64,000 bases of DNA. Source: Burkholderia cepacia (GTDB lineage Bacteria > Pseudomonadota > Gammaproteobacteria > Burkholderiales > Burkholderiaceae). This document shows positions 34,850-42,807 of this stretch, piece by piece. Below the pieces are notes generated by a model. That model was given only the letters and a program-made list of their open reading frames with translations. It was not told where the DNA came from and ran no database searches. The DNA is taken from NCBI RefSeq assembly GCF_001718835.1, contig NZ_CP013444.1:496001-560000 (forward strand), read 5' to 3'. The translations under genes and the position numbers were made by a program. Numbering within the stretch: position 1 is the first letter of the stretch; the number at the start of each line of letters is the position of its first letter.

Positions 34850-35168
34850 TTCGCGGCCTTGCTCGGTTTTCATCAACGACTCGTGCGAGGGTGGAAGTCG
34901 TTCTTTTACCTCGCCCGGAAATGGAGTGCAATTATTGAGATGATTATTGACGATTGGTGACAATCAAAATCAAGGGTTTCAATTAAGGATTGCGACTTAT
35001 CTCAATCCATCGATGTGAATTGAGTTTATTCCTATTGGCTTGCGTCCCTTATCCAGCACGCCACGCACACATCCCGCACTGCGCAACAATGAAGTGAAAA
35101 TGCCGCCGCGCCGAATAAGGCACTGCATTGGTATCGCCAGCGCTATTACGTTCTACGACTCGCTCTCA
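34850..35168. other. Intergenic region, AT-rich
   Basis: About 320 bp upstream of the PAAR gene contain no supported gene. The part 34930-35040 is notably AT-rich and probably holds the promoter of the PAAR-vgrG-effector operon. It also marks the edge of the lower-GC island, since the LysR gene beyond has normal composition. Confidence 0.4.
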
Positions 35169-36101
35169 TCAAGCCCCCGCCTCCCGATGAAACAACGCGA
35201 GAAACTGCTGCGCAGGAACCGAAAGCGGCCGATCCCGCCGCACGAGGCTCCCATACGACGGCAGCTTCTGCGCGAGCGCGTAATCGACGATCGCGACCAT
35301 CCCGTGCTCGGCATTCAATTCGGCGACCGTCCTCGGAATCACGCCGAGCATCCGCGAGCGATCGACGAGACTCATCGTCGTCAGGATCGAGCCGGTCTCG
35401 ACCAGCCCGCGCGGCATCGGCTGGTGGTGCATCCGGAACTCGCGCTCGACGACTTCGCGCGCGGGGCTGCCGGTCGGCTGCAGGATCCACGCATAGTCGA
35501 GCAGCGCCGCGAACTCGACCGGCCCGCCGCCGACGAGCGGATGGTCGCGGCCGGCGACGATCGCGAGCGCTTCGTCGTCGACCGCGCGGAACTCGCAGTC
35601 GGCGCCGACGTTGCGCCCGATCACCACTTCGAGCACGCCTTCCTGGAGCTGCGGCATCAGCTTGTCGCTGGTGTCGACCGCGATGTCGATCGCGAGCAGC
35701 GGATAGCGTGACTTCAGCTGCACGAGCGCCTCGGTGAGCCGCCCGGGCGTCGCGGCCATGATGCTGCCGATCGCGAGCCGCCCGGCGCTGCCGAGCTGCA
35801 GTTCGGCCAGCTCGCGGTTGAGCGCCTCCATGCTGCCGCGGATTCCGCGGAAGTAGCCGAGCACCCGCTCGCCGGCCGGATTCAGCACGAGCCCGCGCCC
35901 GACGCGCTCGAACAGCGGCTGGCCGAGCGCATCCTCGAGCTCGCGCAGCATCTTGGTCGCGGCCGGCTGCGTGAGGCCGAGCCGGTCGGCCGCGGCGCGC
36001 AGCGTCGAGCACTCCTCGACCGCCAGTAGCAGCGCGACCTGGCGCATCCGCAGCCGGTTCAGCAGTTGCGGCGTCGAATCCTTTCTGTCGATCGAACCCA
36101 A
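35169..36101 (-). CDS. LysR family regulator of the sugar-acid operon
   Basis: This 310-residue LysR protein has an N-terminal helix-turn-helix (MRQVALLLAVEECSTLRAAA, LTQPAATKMLRELEDALGQP) and a GbpR-like effector domain (GRLAIGSIMAATPGRLTEAL). The frame opens with a TTG at 36101, eight bases after GGGG. The GbpR group has similar N-termini before RMRQVALL, so TTG is accepted. It is divergent from the seven-gene sugar-acid operon, 125 bp away. LysR proteins of this group often sense sugar-acid pathway compounds. A dyad with T-N11-A spacing sits directly upstream. Confidence 0.9.
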   Translation of the reverse strand: MGSIDRKDSTPQLLNRLRMRQVALLLAVEECSTLRAAADRLGLTQPAATKMLRELEDALGQPLFERVGRGLVLNPAGERVLGYFRGIRGSMEALNRELAELQLGSAGRLAIGSIMAATPGRLTEALVQLKSRYPLLAIDIAVDTSDKLMPQLQEGVLEVVIGRNVGADCEFRAVDDEALAIVAGRDHPLVGGGPVEFAALLDYAWILQPTGSPAREVVEREFRMHHQPMPRGLVETGSILTTMSLVDRSRMLGVIPRTVAELNAEHGMVAIVDYALAQKLPSYGSLVRRDRPLSVPAQQFLALFHREAGA

Positions 36102-36104
36102 TTC

Positions 36105-36121
36105 GATTACCCCAGGTTATC
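36105..36121. promoter_or_regulatory. Candidate LysR-type binding site
   Basis: GATTACCCCAGGTTATC is an imperfect dyad (one mismatch per 7-base arm) with T-N11-A spacing, the LysR consensus. It overlaps the ribosome-site region of the lysR gene and lies about 105 bp before the first operon gene, so it could serve both autorepression and activation. Confidence 0.5.
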
Positions 36122-36226
36122 AATTCATCAAGAGTTTTCAATTTACCGGCGTGTTCCGTCTACCTAGCATGAACCCCACATGACGAACGGCCGCTTTCCG
36201 GCCAGAGGCAGAGACAGGAGACGAAT

Positions 36227-37312
36227 ATGCAGACGAATTCGGCGATTCCGGCACACGGCCCGGCGCGCGCGGCAGACCCGGCATTGCCGGTCGTCGCGCT
36301 GACGCTCGGCGACCCGGCCGGCATCGGCCCCGAGCTGATCGCGAAGCTGCTTGCGCGCCCCGATGCCGTGACGCGCGCCAATCTCGTGCTGATCGGCGAC
36401 CGCTGGCTGTGGGAAGCCGGCCAGCGCACCGCGGGCGTGCAGGTCGACGTCGAGCCGGTCGCGTCGCTCGCCGACGTGCGCGACCGGCCGTCCGTCGCGC
36501 GGCCCGCGTTCGTCGCGATCGATACCGTCGATCCCGCGCAGGTGACGCTCGCTCAGGCCGGCCCGGCAGGCGGCCGCTCGGTGCTCGACGTGCTGAACCG
36601 CTGCATGGACGCGGCGCTGGCCGGCGACGTCGACGCAATCTGCTTCGCGCCGCTCAACAAGCACGCGATGAAGCTCGGCGGCCTCGCGCACGACGACGAG
36701 CTGCATCACTTCGCCGACTACCTCGGCGTGACCGGCTACTTCTGCGAATTCAACACGCTCGGCGAACTGTGGACCGCGCGGATCTCGTCGCACATCCCGC
36801 TGAAGGACGCCGCGCGCTACCTGTCCGTCGAGCGGATCGAACAGGCATCCGAACTGATTTACCGGTCGTTGCTCGCGAACGGCGTCGCGGCGCCAAAGGT
36901 CGCGATCGCGGCGTTCAACCCGCACGGCGGCGACGGCGGCATGTGCGGCCGCGAGGAGATCGACGTGATCGCGCCGGCCGTGCGCGCGCTGCAGGCGCGC
37001 GAATGGCCGACCGACGCGCCGTTCCACGGCCCGTTCCCGGCCGACACGATCTTCCTGAAGGCGCAGGCCGGCGACTACCAGGCGATCGTCACGATGTACC
37101 ACGACCAGGGGCAGATCGCGATCAAGCTGCTCGGCTTCTCGCGCGGCGTGACCGTGCAGGGCGGGCTGCCGGTGCCGATCACGACGCCCGCGCACGGCAC
37201 CGCGTACGACATCGCGGGGCGCGGCGCGGCCGACGTCGGCGCGACCTGGCAGGCGCTGCAGATCGCGTGCCGGATGGGCGCCGCGCATCGCCGGCAGACC
37301 ACCTCCGCGTGA
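36227..37312 (+). CDS. PdxA-family 4-phosphohydroxythreonine dehydrogenase-like protein (PdxA2)
   Basis: This 361-residue metal- and NAD-dependent dehydrogenase has the family motifs ALTLGDPAGIGPEL, ISSHIPLKDAARYL (metal His), IAAFNPHGGDGGMCGREE (metal His) and VTMYHDQGQIAIKLLG (metal His). True PdxA acts in vitamin B6 synthesis. PdxA2 paralogues in catabolic operons oxidise phosphorylated four-carbon sugar acids such as threonate 4-phosphate. The DUF1537 kinase that normally supplies that substrate is missing here, so the substrate may differ. It is the first gene of the operon, followed after 41 bp by an enolase-superfamily dehydratase. Confidence 0.85.
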   Translation: MQTNSAIPAHGPARAADPALPVVALTLGDPAGIGPELIAKLLARPDAVTRANLVLIGDRWLWEAGQRTAGVQVDVEPVASLADVRDRPSVARPAFVAIDTVDPAQVTLAQAGPAGGRSVLDVLNRCMDAALAGDVDAICFAPLNKHAMKLGGLAHDDELHHFADYLGVTGYFCEFNTLGELWTARISSHIPLKDAARYLSVERIEQASELIYRSLLANGVAAPKVAIAAFNPHGGDGGMCGREEIDVIAPAVRALQAREWPTDAPFHGPFPADTIFLKAQAGDYQAIVTMYHDQGQIAIKLLGFSRGVTVQGGLPVPITTPAHGTAYDIAGRGAADVGATWQALQIACRMGAAHRRQTTSA

Positions 37313-37353
37313 CGACCCACCGGAAACGAAACCGAAAATCAGGAGACGACACA

Positions 37354-38526
37354 ATGAAGATCAAGGCTGTGCGCGCCCGCGTGTACCAGTGGAAAGGCAA
37401 GACCGTGCCGCCGCAGGGCAATTTCTGCTCGAACGCGATGGACCTGCTGTACGCGCCGCAGGAAACGATGAGCACGTTCCGCTTCCATTCATGGACGGTC
37501 GTCGAGGTCGAAACCGACGACGGCATCGTCGGCCTCGGCAACGTCGCGCTCGCGCCGCACGTCGCGAAGGCGATCGTCGACCAGTATCTCGCGCCGCTCG
37601 TGATCGGCCAGGACCCTTGGGACTACGAATACCTGAACCAGCGGATGTACCGCGCGACCCACGCGTGGGGCCGCAAGGGCGTCGGCATGGCGGCGATCTC
37701 GGCGGTCGACATCGCAATCTGGGACATTCTCGGCAAGAGCGTCGGCAAGCCGGTGTTCAAGCTGCTCGGCGGCCGCACGAAGGAGAAGATTCCCTGCTAC
37801 TACTCGAAGCTGTACCGCACCGACCTGAACGAGATGCAGGCGGAAGCGCAGCGTTATCTCGACGAAGGCTTTCGCGCGTTCAAGATGCGCTTCGGCTACG
37901 GGCCCGCGCACGGGCAGCAGGGCGTCGTCGAGAACCTGAAGTCGGTCGCGGCGATCCGCGAGGTGATCGGCGACGACAACGACCTGATGCTCGAGTGCTA
38001 TATGGGCTGGAACCTCGAGTACGCGAAGCGCATCCTGCCGAAGCTCGAGAAGTACCAGCCGCGCTGGCTCGAAGAGCCGGTGATCGCCGACGACATCGAC
38101 GGCTACGCGGAGCTGAACCGGCTGACGAGCATTCCGATCTCGGGCGGCGAGCACGAGTTCTCGCTGTACGGCTTCAAGCAGCTACTGGATCGCAAGGCGG
38201 TGTCGGTCGTCCAGTACGACACGAACCGCGTCGGCGGCATCACGATGGCGCACAAGATCAACGCGCTGTGCGAGGCGTACAGCGTGCCGGTGATTCCGCA
38301 CGCGGGCCAGATGCACAACTACCACCTGACGATGAGCACGCTCGCTTCGCCGATGAGCGAGTACTTCCCGATGTTCGACGTCGAGGTCGGCAACGAGCTG
38401 TTCTATTACATCTTCGACGGCGAGCCGGCGGCCGAGAACGGCTTCCTGCAGCTGCGCGACGACGTGCCCGGCCTCGGCCTCACGCTGAAGACCGAGTTCC
38501 TCGACCAGTTCGACATCGTGGAGTGA
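37354..38526 (+). CDS. Enolase-superfamily sugar-acid dehydratase (rhamnonate dehydratase-like)
   Basis: This 390-residue member of the mandelate racemase/muconate lactonising group has the barrel motifs AFKMRFGYGP (Lys/Arg pair), DLMLECYMGWN, RWLEEPV and SIPISGGEHEF (metal-binding acids), and VPVIPHAGQMHNYH (catalytic His). The GEHEF and PHAGQ patterns are closest to the L-rhamnonate dehydratase subgroup, which dehydrates sugar acids to 2-keto-3-deoxy acids. Which sugar acid is used is unknown. AGGAGA lies nine bases before the ATG. The DapA-like gene starts two bases after its stop, consistent with successive steps. Confidence 0.85.
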   Translation: MKIKAVRARVYQWKGKTVPPQGNFCSNAMDLLYAPQETMSTFRFHSWTVVEVETDDGIVGLGNVALAPHVAKAIVDQYLAPLVIGQDPWDYEYLNQRMYRATHAWGRKGVGMAAISAVDIAIWDILGKSVGKPVFKLLGGRTKEKIPCYYSKLYRTDLNEMQAEAQRYLDEGFRAFKMRFGYGPAHGQQGVVENLKSVAAIREVIGDDNDLMLECYMGWNLEYAKRILPKLEKYQPRWLEEPVIADDIDGYAELNRLTSIPISGGEHEFSLYGFKQLLDRKAVSVVQYDTNRVGGITMAHKINALCEAYSVPVIPHAGQMHNYHLTMSTLASPMSEYFPMFDVEVGNELFYYIFDGEPAAENGFLQLRDDVPGLGLTLKTEFLDQFDIVE

Positions 38527-38528
38527 CC

Positions 38529-39446
38529 ATGCGCGCACGTTACCAGGGCGTCTTTCCGGTGGCGCCGACGATCTTCACCGACGACGGCGCGCTCGACCTC
38601 GACGGCCAGCGCCGCGCGATCGACTTCATGATCGACGCAGGCTCGCACGGCATCTGCATCCTCGCGAACTACTCGGAGCAGTTCGCGCTCGGCGACGACG
38701 AACGCGACCTGCTGACCCGCACCGTGCTGGAGCACGTCGCCGGCCGCGTGCCGGTGATCGTCACGACGTCGCATTTCAGCGCGCGGATCTGCGCGGAACG
38801 CAACCGGCGCGCGCACGCCATGGGCGCGTCGATGGTGATGGTGATGCCGCCATATCACGGCGCGACGTTCCGCGTGCCGGAGGCGTCGATCCACGCGTTC
38901 TTCCGCGACGTGAGCGACGGGCTCGACATTCCGCTGATGATTCAGGACGCGCCGGCGAGCGGCACGACGCTGCCGGTCGACTGCCTCGCCCGGCTCGCGC
39001 GCGAGATCGACGCGGTGTCGTACTTCAAGATCGAGACGCCCGGCGCGGCGGCGAAGCTGCGCGAGCTGATCCGCGTCGGCGGCGACGCGGTCGAAGGGCC
39101 GTGGGACGGCGAGGAGGGCATCACGCTGCTGGCCGATCTCGATGCGGGCGCGACGGGCGCGATGACGGGCGGCGGCTATCCGGACGGGATTCGCCGGATC
39201 ACCGACGCGTATTTCGCCGGCCGCCGCGACGAGGCGTGCGAGCAGTATGCGCGCTGGCTGCCGCTGATCAACTACGAGAACCGGCAGGCGGGCTTTCTCG
39301 CGGCGAAGGCGCTGATGAAGGCCGGCGGCGTGATCGCGTGCGACAGGCCGCGCGCGCCGTGGCCCGACCTGCATCCGGACACGCGCGCCGGGCTGCTCGA
39401 CGCGGCGCGGCGGCTCGATCCGCTCGTGCTGCGCTGGGGGCGGTAG
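38529..39446 (+). CDS. DapA-family lyase/dehydratase
   Basis: This 305-residue barrel enzyme of the dihydrodipicolinate synthase/N-acetylneuraminate lyase family has the Schiff-base Lys167 in VSYFKIETP. The Tyr that normally lies 28 residues earlier in the YNVP motif is replaced: the sequence reads IPLMIQDAPASG, with Gln139 at that place. Members acting on 2-keto-3-deoxy sugar acids, as aldolases or as dehydratases giving 2-oxoglutarate semialdehyde, occur in such operons. The terminal semialdehyde dehydrogenase favours a dehydratase role here. Family certain; reaction inferred. Confidence 0.85.
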   Translation: MRARYQGVFPVAPTIFTDDGALDLDGQRRAIDFMIDAGSHGICILANYSEQFALGDDERDLLTRTVLEHVAGRVPVIVTTSHFSARICAERNRRAHAMGASMVMVMPPYHGATFRVPEASIHAFFRDVSDGLDIPLMIQDAPASGTTLPVDCLARLAREIDAVSYFKIETPGAAAKLRELIRVGGDAVEGPWDGEEGITLLADLDAGATGAMTGGGYPDGIRRITDAYFAGRRDEACEQYARWLPLINYENRQAGFLAAKALMKAGGVIACDRPRAPWPDLHPDTRAGLLDAARRLDPLVLRWGR

Positions 39447-39521
39447 GCGCGCGGCGAAACGACACGATGACGCAAGGCCCGCGAGAAGGCCGCGTTCACG
39501 CAGACAAATATTGGAGACACC

Positions 39522-40820
39522 ATGACCACCCTGAATCAGGCGAGCCCGGCCTACGACGCCGACGTCGCCGCCCCCGTTCCGCGCCGCCGCTGGCTGCGCG
39601 TGATTCCGCCGCTCCTGATGGCGTGCATCATCTCGTACATGGACCGCGTGAACATCGCGTTCGCGATGCCCGGCGGGATGAACGCCGACCTCGGCATCGG
39701 CGCGAGCATGGCCGGCCTCGCGGGCGGCATTTTCTTCTTCGGCTACCTGTTCCTGCAGATTCCGGGCGGCCGCCTCGCGGCGCTCGGCGGCGGCAAGAAG
39801 TTCATCGCGTGGTCGCTCGTGAGCTGGGCCGTGCTGTCGGCGCTGACCGGGCTCGTCACCGAAGCGTGGCAACTGCTGGCGCTGCGCTTCCTGCTCGGCG
39901 TCGCCGAAGGCGGGATGCTGCCCGTCGTGCTGACGATGGTCAGCAACTGGTTTCCCGATCGCGAGCGCGGGCGCGCGAACGCGATGGTCATCATGTTCGT
40001 GCCGCTCGCCGGGATGATCACCGCGCCGCTGTCCGGCTACATCCTCGCGACCTACGACTGGCGCCACCTGTTCTACGGCGCGGGGCTGCTGTCGCTCGCG
40101 TTCCTCGCGATCTGGCTGCCGTTCGCGGACGACAGCCCCGAGACCGCGCGCTGGATCTCGCCGCGCGAGAAGGCGTACATCGCCGAGGCGCTCGCCGCCG
40201 AGCGGGAAGCCGCGCGCGTCGGCGAGCAGAAGGCCGCGGCGTCGTTCGGCGCGCTGCTGCGCGACGGGACGATCTGGCGGCTCGTGCTGATCAACTTCTG
40301 CTACCAGGTCGGCATCTACGGCTATACGCTGTGGTTGCCCACGCTCCTGAAAAACCTCACCCACGGCGGGATGGCGCAGGTCGGGATGCTGGCGATCCTG
40401 CCGTACGTCGGCACGATGCTCGGGATGAGCGCGACGTCGTATTTGTCGGACAAGACCGGCCGGCGGCGGCTGTTCATCGTGCTGCCGCTGCTCGGCTTCG
40501 CCGCCTGCCTGTTCCTGTCGGTGCGGTTCCAGGCGACGATGGCGGTGTCGTACGCCTTCCTGATCGGCTGCGGCTTTTTCCTGCAGGCGGCGGCCGGCGT
40601 GTTCTGGGCGATTCCGCCGAAGCTGTGCAGCGTCGAGACGGCCGGCAGCGCACGCGGCCTGATCAATGCGCTCGGCAATCTCGGCGGGTTCTGCGGCCCG
40701 TATGCGGTCGGCGTGCTGACCCAGCACGTGAGCACGGCGGCCGGCGTGTACAGCCTCGCGGGCGCACTCGCGGTGGCCGGGCTGCTGACGTTCACGCTGC
40801 CGAAGCGCTGCGAGGCGTGA
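39522..40820 (+). CDS. MFS transporter (sugar-acid uptake, ACS family)
   Basis: This 432-residue protein has twelve predicted helices. The N-terminal motif LMACIISYMDRVNIAFAMPG and the loop EGGMLPVVLTMVSNWFPDRE are characteristic of the anion:cation symporters that import hexuronates, galactarate and similar acids. It is embedded in the sugar-acid operon 75 bp after the DapA-like gene, with its own ribosome site (GGAGA), and is the probable uptake system for the pathway substrate. Confidence 0.9.
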   Translation: MTTLNQASPAYDADVAAPVPRRRWLRVIPPLLMACIISYMDRVNIAFAMPGGMNADLGIGASMAGLAGGIFFFGYLFLQIPGGRLAALGGGKKFIAWSLVSWAVLSALTGLVTEAWQLLALRFLLGVAEGGMLPVVLTMVSNWFPDRERGRANAMVIMFVPLAGMITAPLSGYILATYDWRHLFYGAGLLSLAFLAIWLPFADDSPETARWISPREKAYIAEALAAEREAARVGEQKAAASFGALLRDGTIWRLVLINFCYQVGIYGYTLWLPTLLKNLTHGGMAQVGMLAILPYVGTMLGMSATSYLSDKTGRRRLFIVLPLLGFAACLFLSVRFQATMAVSYAFLIGCGFFLQAAAGVFWAIPPKLCSVETAGSARGLINALGNLGGFCGPYAVGVLTQHVSTAAGVYSLAGALAVAGLLTFTLPKRCEA

Positions 40821-40898
40821 GCTCGCGCGACATGCGCCTTATTTCGCCGCGGCGACTTCCATGCGCCGCGGCGGCAAGATCGAAGGACGGAGACTCAC

Positions 40899-41846
40899 AT
40901 GAACGACATCCTGCTGCTGGTCCAGAAATGCGCGCACACCTTCAGCTTCTACGACCTCGAAACGCGGGCCGCGCTCAAGCACATCGTGCTGCCGAACTTC
41001 CCGCATGAATTCACCGTCGACGCGAACGACCGCTACGCGTACGTCGGCATCTTCGGGATCGAGACCGCGTGGACGCGCGGCCACGAAGGCGATCACCGGA
41101 TCGCCGAGATCGACCTCGTCGAACGCACGCATACGCGCATGCTCGACCTGTGGCCGTACTACCGGCCGCACGGGATGGCGAGCGATCGCGAAGGCCGCCT
41201 GTACGCGATGAGCGAGGCGCACGACATGCTGCTCGTGTTCGATCGTCCGACGGAGCAGGCGGTGCCGAACCTGGCGGTGCCGTCCGGCGGCGTGAAGACC
41301 CACCTCGTCACGCTGACGCGCGACGCAAGCCGCGCATACGGCGTGCACCTGCTGTCGAACACGGTCACGCAGTTCCACCCGCGCGACGCGACGGTCGCGC
41401 CGCGCGCGGTGATGCCGGGGCCGCGCCCGGAGGGCAACGCGCTGTCGAGCGACGAGCGCACGCTGTACGTCGCGAACCGCGGCGACGACACGCTGGTCGC
41501 GATCGACACCGAAACGATGACGTGCGGCCGCCGCGTGAAGACGCGCAGCGATCCGAACCGCATCTACCGTGCAAGCGCGCCGGACGGCCGCGACCTGCTG
41601 CTGCTGACCAATTCGGGCGAGCAGTCGATCTCCGTGTTCGATGCGCAGCAGCTCGAGGAGATCGAGCGCGTGGCATTGCCCGCGAACCCGACCGCGCTGT
41701 CGTTCCATCCGTCGCGGCGCGCGGCCTACGTGTCGTTCCAGGACGACTACGTGCGCGAGCTCGATCTCGACGCGTGGCGCTTCGTCGGCGCGATGCCGAC
41801 GCTGCGCGAGCCGGATGCGTCGTATGTGCTCGCCGGCCCGCGCTGA
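40899..41846 (+). CDS. YncE-like beta-propeller protein
   Basis: This 315-residue protein has repeated strands typical of 40-residue beta-propeller blades: FDLETRAALKHIVLPN-type, VDANDRYAYVGIFGIE, SSDERTLYVANRGDDTLVAI, LLLLTNSGEQSISVFDAQQL and FHPSRRAAYVSFQDDYVREL. No signal peptide is seen, so it is cytoplasmic as drawn. Propellers in sugar-acid operons are often lactonases (SMP-30/Pgl types), but the metal-binding residues are not obvious here. It overlaps no neighbour; the amidohydrolase starts one base after its stop. The exact role is unknown. Confidence 0.75.
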   Translation: MNDILLLVQKCAHTFSFYDLETRAALKHIVLPNFPHEFTVDANDRYAYVGIFGIETAWTRGHEGDHRIAEIDLVERTHTRMLDLWPYYRPHGMASDREGRLYAMSEAHDMLLVFDRPTEQAVPNLAVPSGGVKTHLVTLTRDASRAYGVHLLSNTVTQFHPRDATVAPRAVMPGPRPEGNALSSDERTLYVANRGDDTLVAIDTETMTCGRRVKTRSDPNRIYRASAPDGRDLLLLTNSGEQSISVFDAQQLEEIERVALPANPTALSFHPSRRAAYVSFQDDYVRELDLDAWRFVGAMPTLREPDASYVLAGPR

Positions 41847-41847
41847 C

Positions 41848-42807
41848 ATGCGCGGGGAGTGCATCCTGGACGGCATGCCCGATGCGCTCGTCGACGCGCA
41901 TCACCACCTGTGGCGGCTCGATGCGGGCGCGCACTATCCGTGGCTGCAGGATCGGTACGATCCGTCGCGCTTCATCCTCGGCGACTACGCGGCGCTGTGC
42001 CGGGATTTCGACGTGGACGACTACCGGCGGGCAGCGCAACGCGCGCCGCTCGTCGCGAGCGTGCATGTGGAGGCCGAGCGCGCGCACGACGAGGCGCTGG
42101 CGGAGACGCGCTGGCTGCACGACGTCGCGGCCGCGCACGGGCTGCCGTCGGCTGTCGTCGCGTGGGTCGACCTGCTCGCCGACGACGCGGCGCAACGGCT
42201 CGCCGAGCAGGCCGCATGGCCACGGGTGCGCGGCGTGCGCTTCAAGCCGTGCACCGCGCCGGCGCCGGATGCGACGGCCGATGGCCCCGGTACATTGCAT
42301 GATCCGCGCTGGCCCGCGGCGCTTGAACGGCTCGCCGTGCACGGCCTATGCTGGGATCTGCGGGTGCCGTTCTGGCATCTCGGCGACGCGGCCGCGATGC
42401 TCGCGGATGCGCTGGGCGTCGACGTGGTGCTCGAACATGCGGGGCTGCCGTGGGACCGCTCGGACGCGGGGCTCGCGCGATGGCGGCGCGGGATGGAAGC
42501 GCTGGCCGCGCTGCCGCGCGTGTCGGTGAAGCTGTCCGAATTCGGGTTGCGCGACGCCGCATGGAACGACGTGGAGAACCGGCGAATCATCCGCGACGCG
42601 ATCGCGATCTTCGGCTGGGAGCGCTGCATGTTCGCGAGCAATTTCCCGGTGGCGGGGCTGCGGGTCACGTATCCCGCGTTGCTGCGCACCTTCGCGGACG
42701 CGCTGACGGACCTCGACGACACGGCGCGGCGCGCGATCTGGCATGACAACGCGATCCGGATCTACCGGATCGGCATGGACGAACAGCGAAAGCAGGCAGG
42801 TGAATGA
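41848..42807 (+). CDS. Amidohydrolase-family sugar lactonase (COG3618 type)
   Basis: This 319-residue TIM-barrel metal-dependent hydrolase begins with the metal-binding HxH in LVDAHHHLWRLDAGAHYPWL. It has VASVHVEAE, RGVRFKPCT, VVLEHAGLP and a final FASNFPVAGLR motif, all as in the amidohydrolase_2/COG3618 group. Characterised members hydrolyse sugar lactones such as L-fucono- or L-rhamnono-lactone, supplying the aldonate for the dehydratase encoded upstream. Its end overlaps the aldehyde dehydrogenase start by four bases (ATGA). Confidence 0.85.
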   Translation: MRGECILDGMPDALVDAHHHLWRLDAGAHYPWLQDRYDPSRFILGDYAALCRDFDVDDYRRAAQRAPLVASVHVEAERAHDEALAETRWLHDVAAAHGLPSAVVAWVDLLADDAAQRLAEQAAWPRVRGVRFKPCTAPAPDATADGPGTLHDPRWPAALERLAVHGLCWDLRVPFWHLGDAAAMLADALGVDVVLEHAGLPWDRSDAGLARWRRGMEALAALPRVSVKLSEFGLRDAAWNDVENRRIIRDAIAIFGWERCMFASNFPVAGLRVTYPALLRTFADALTDLDDTARRAIWHDNAIRIYRIGMDEQRKQAGE

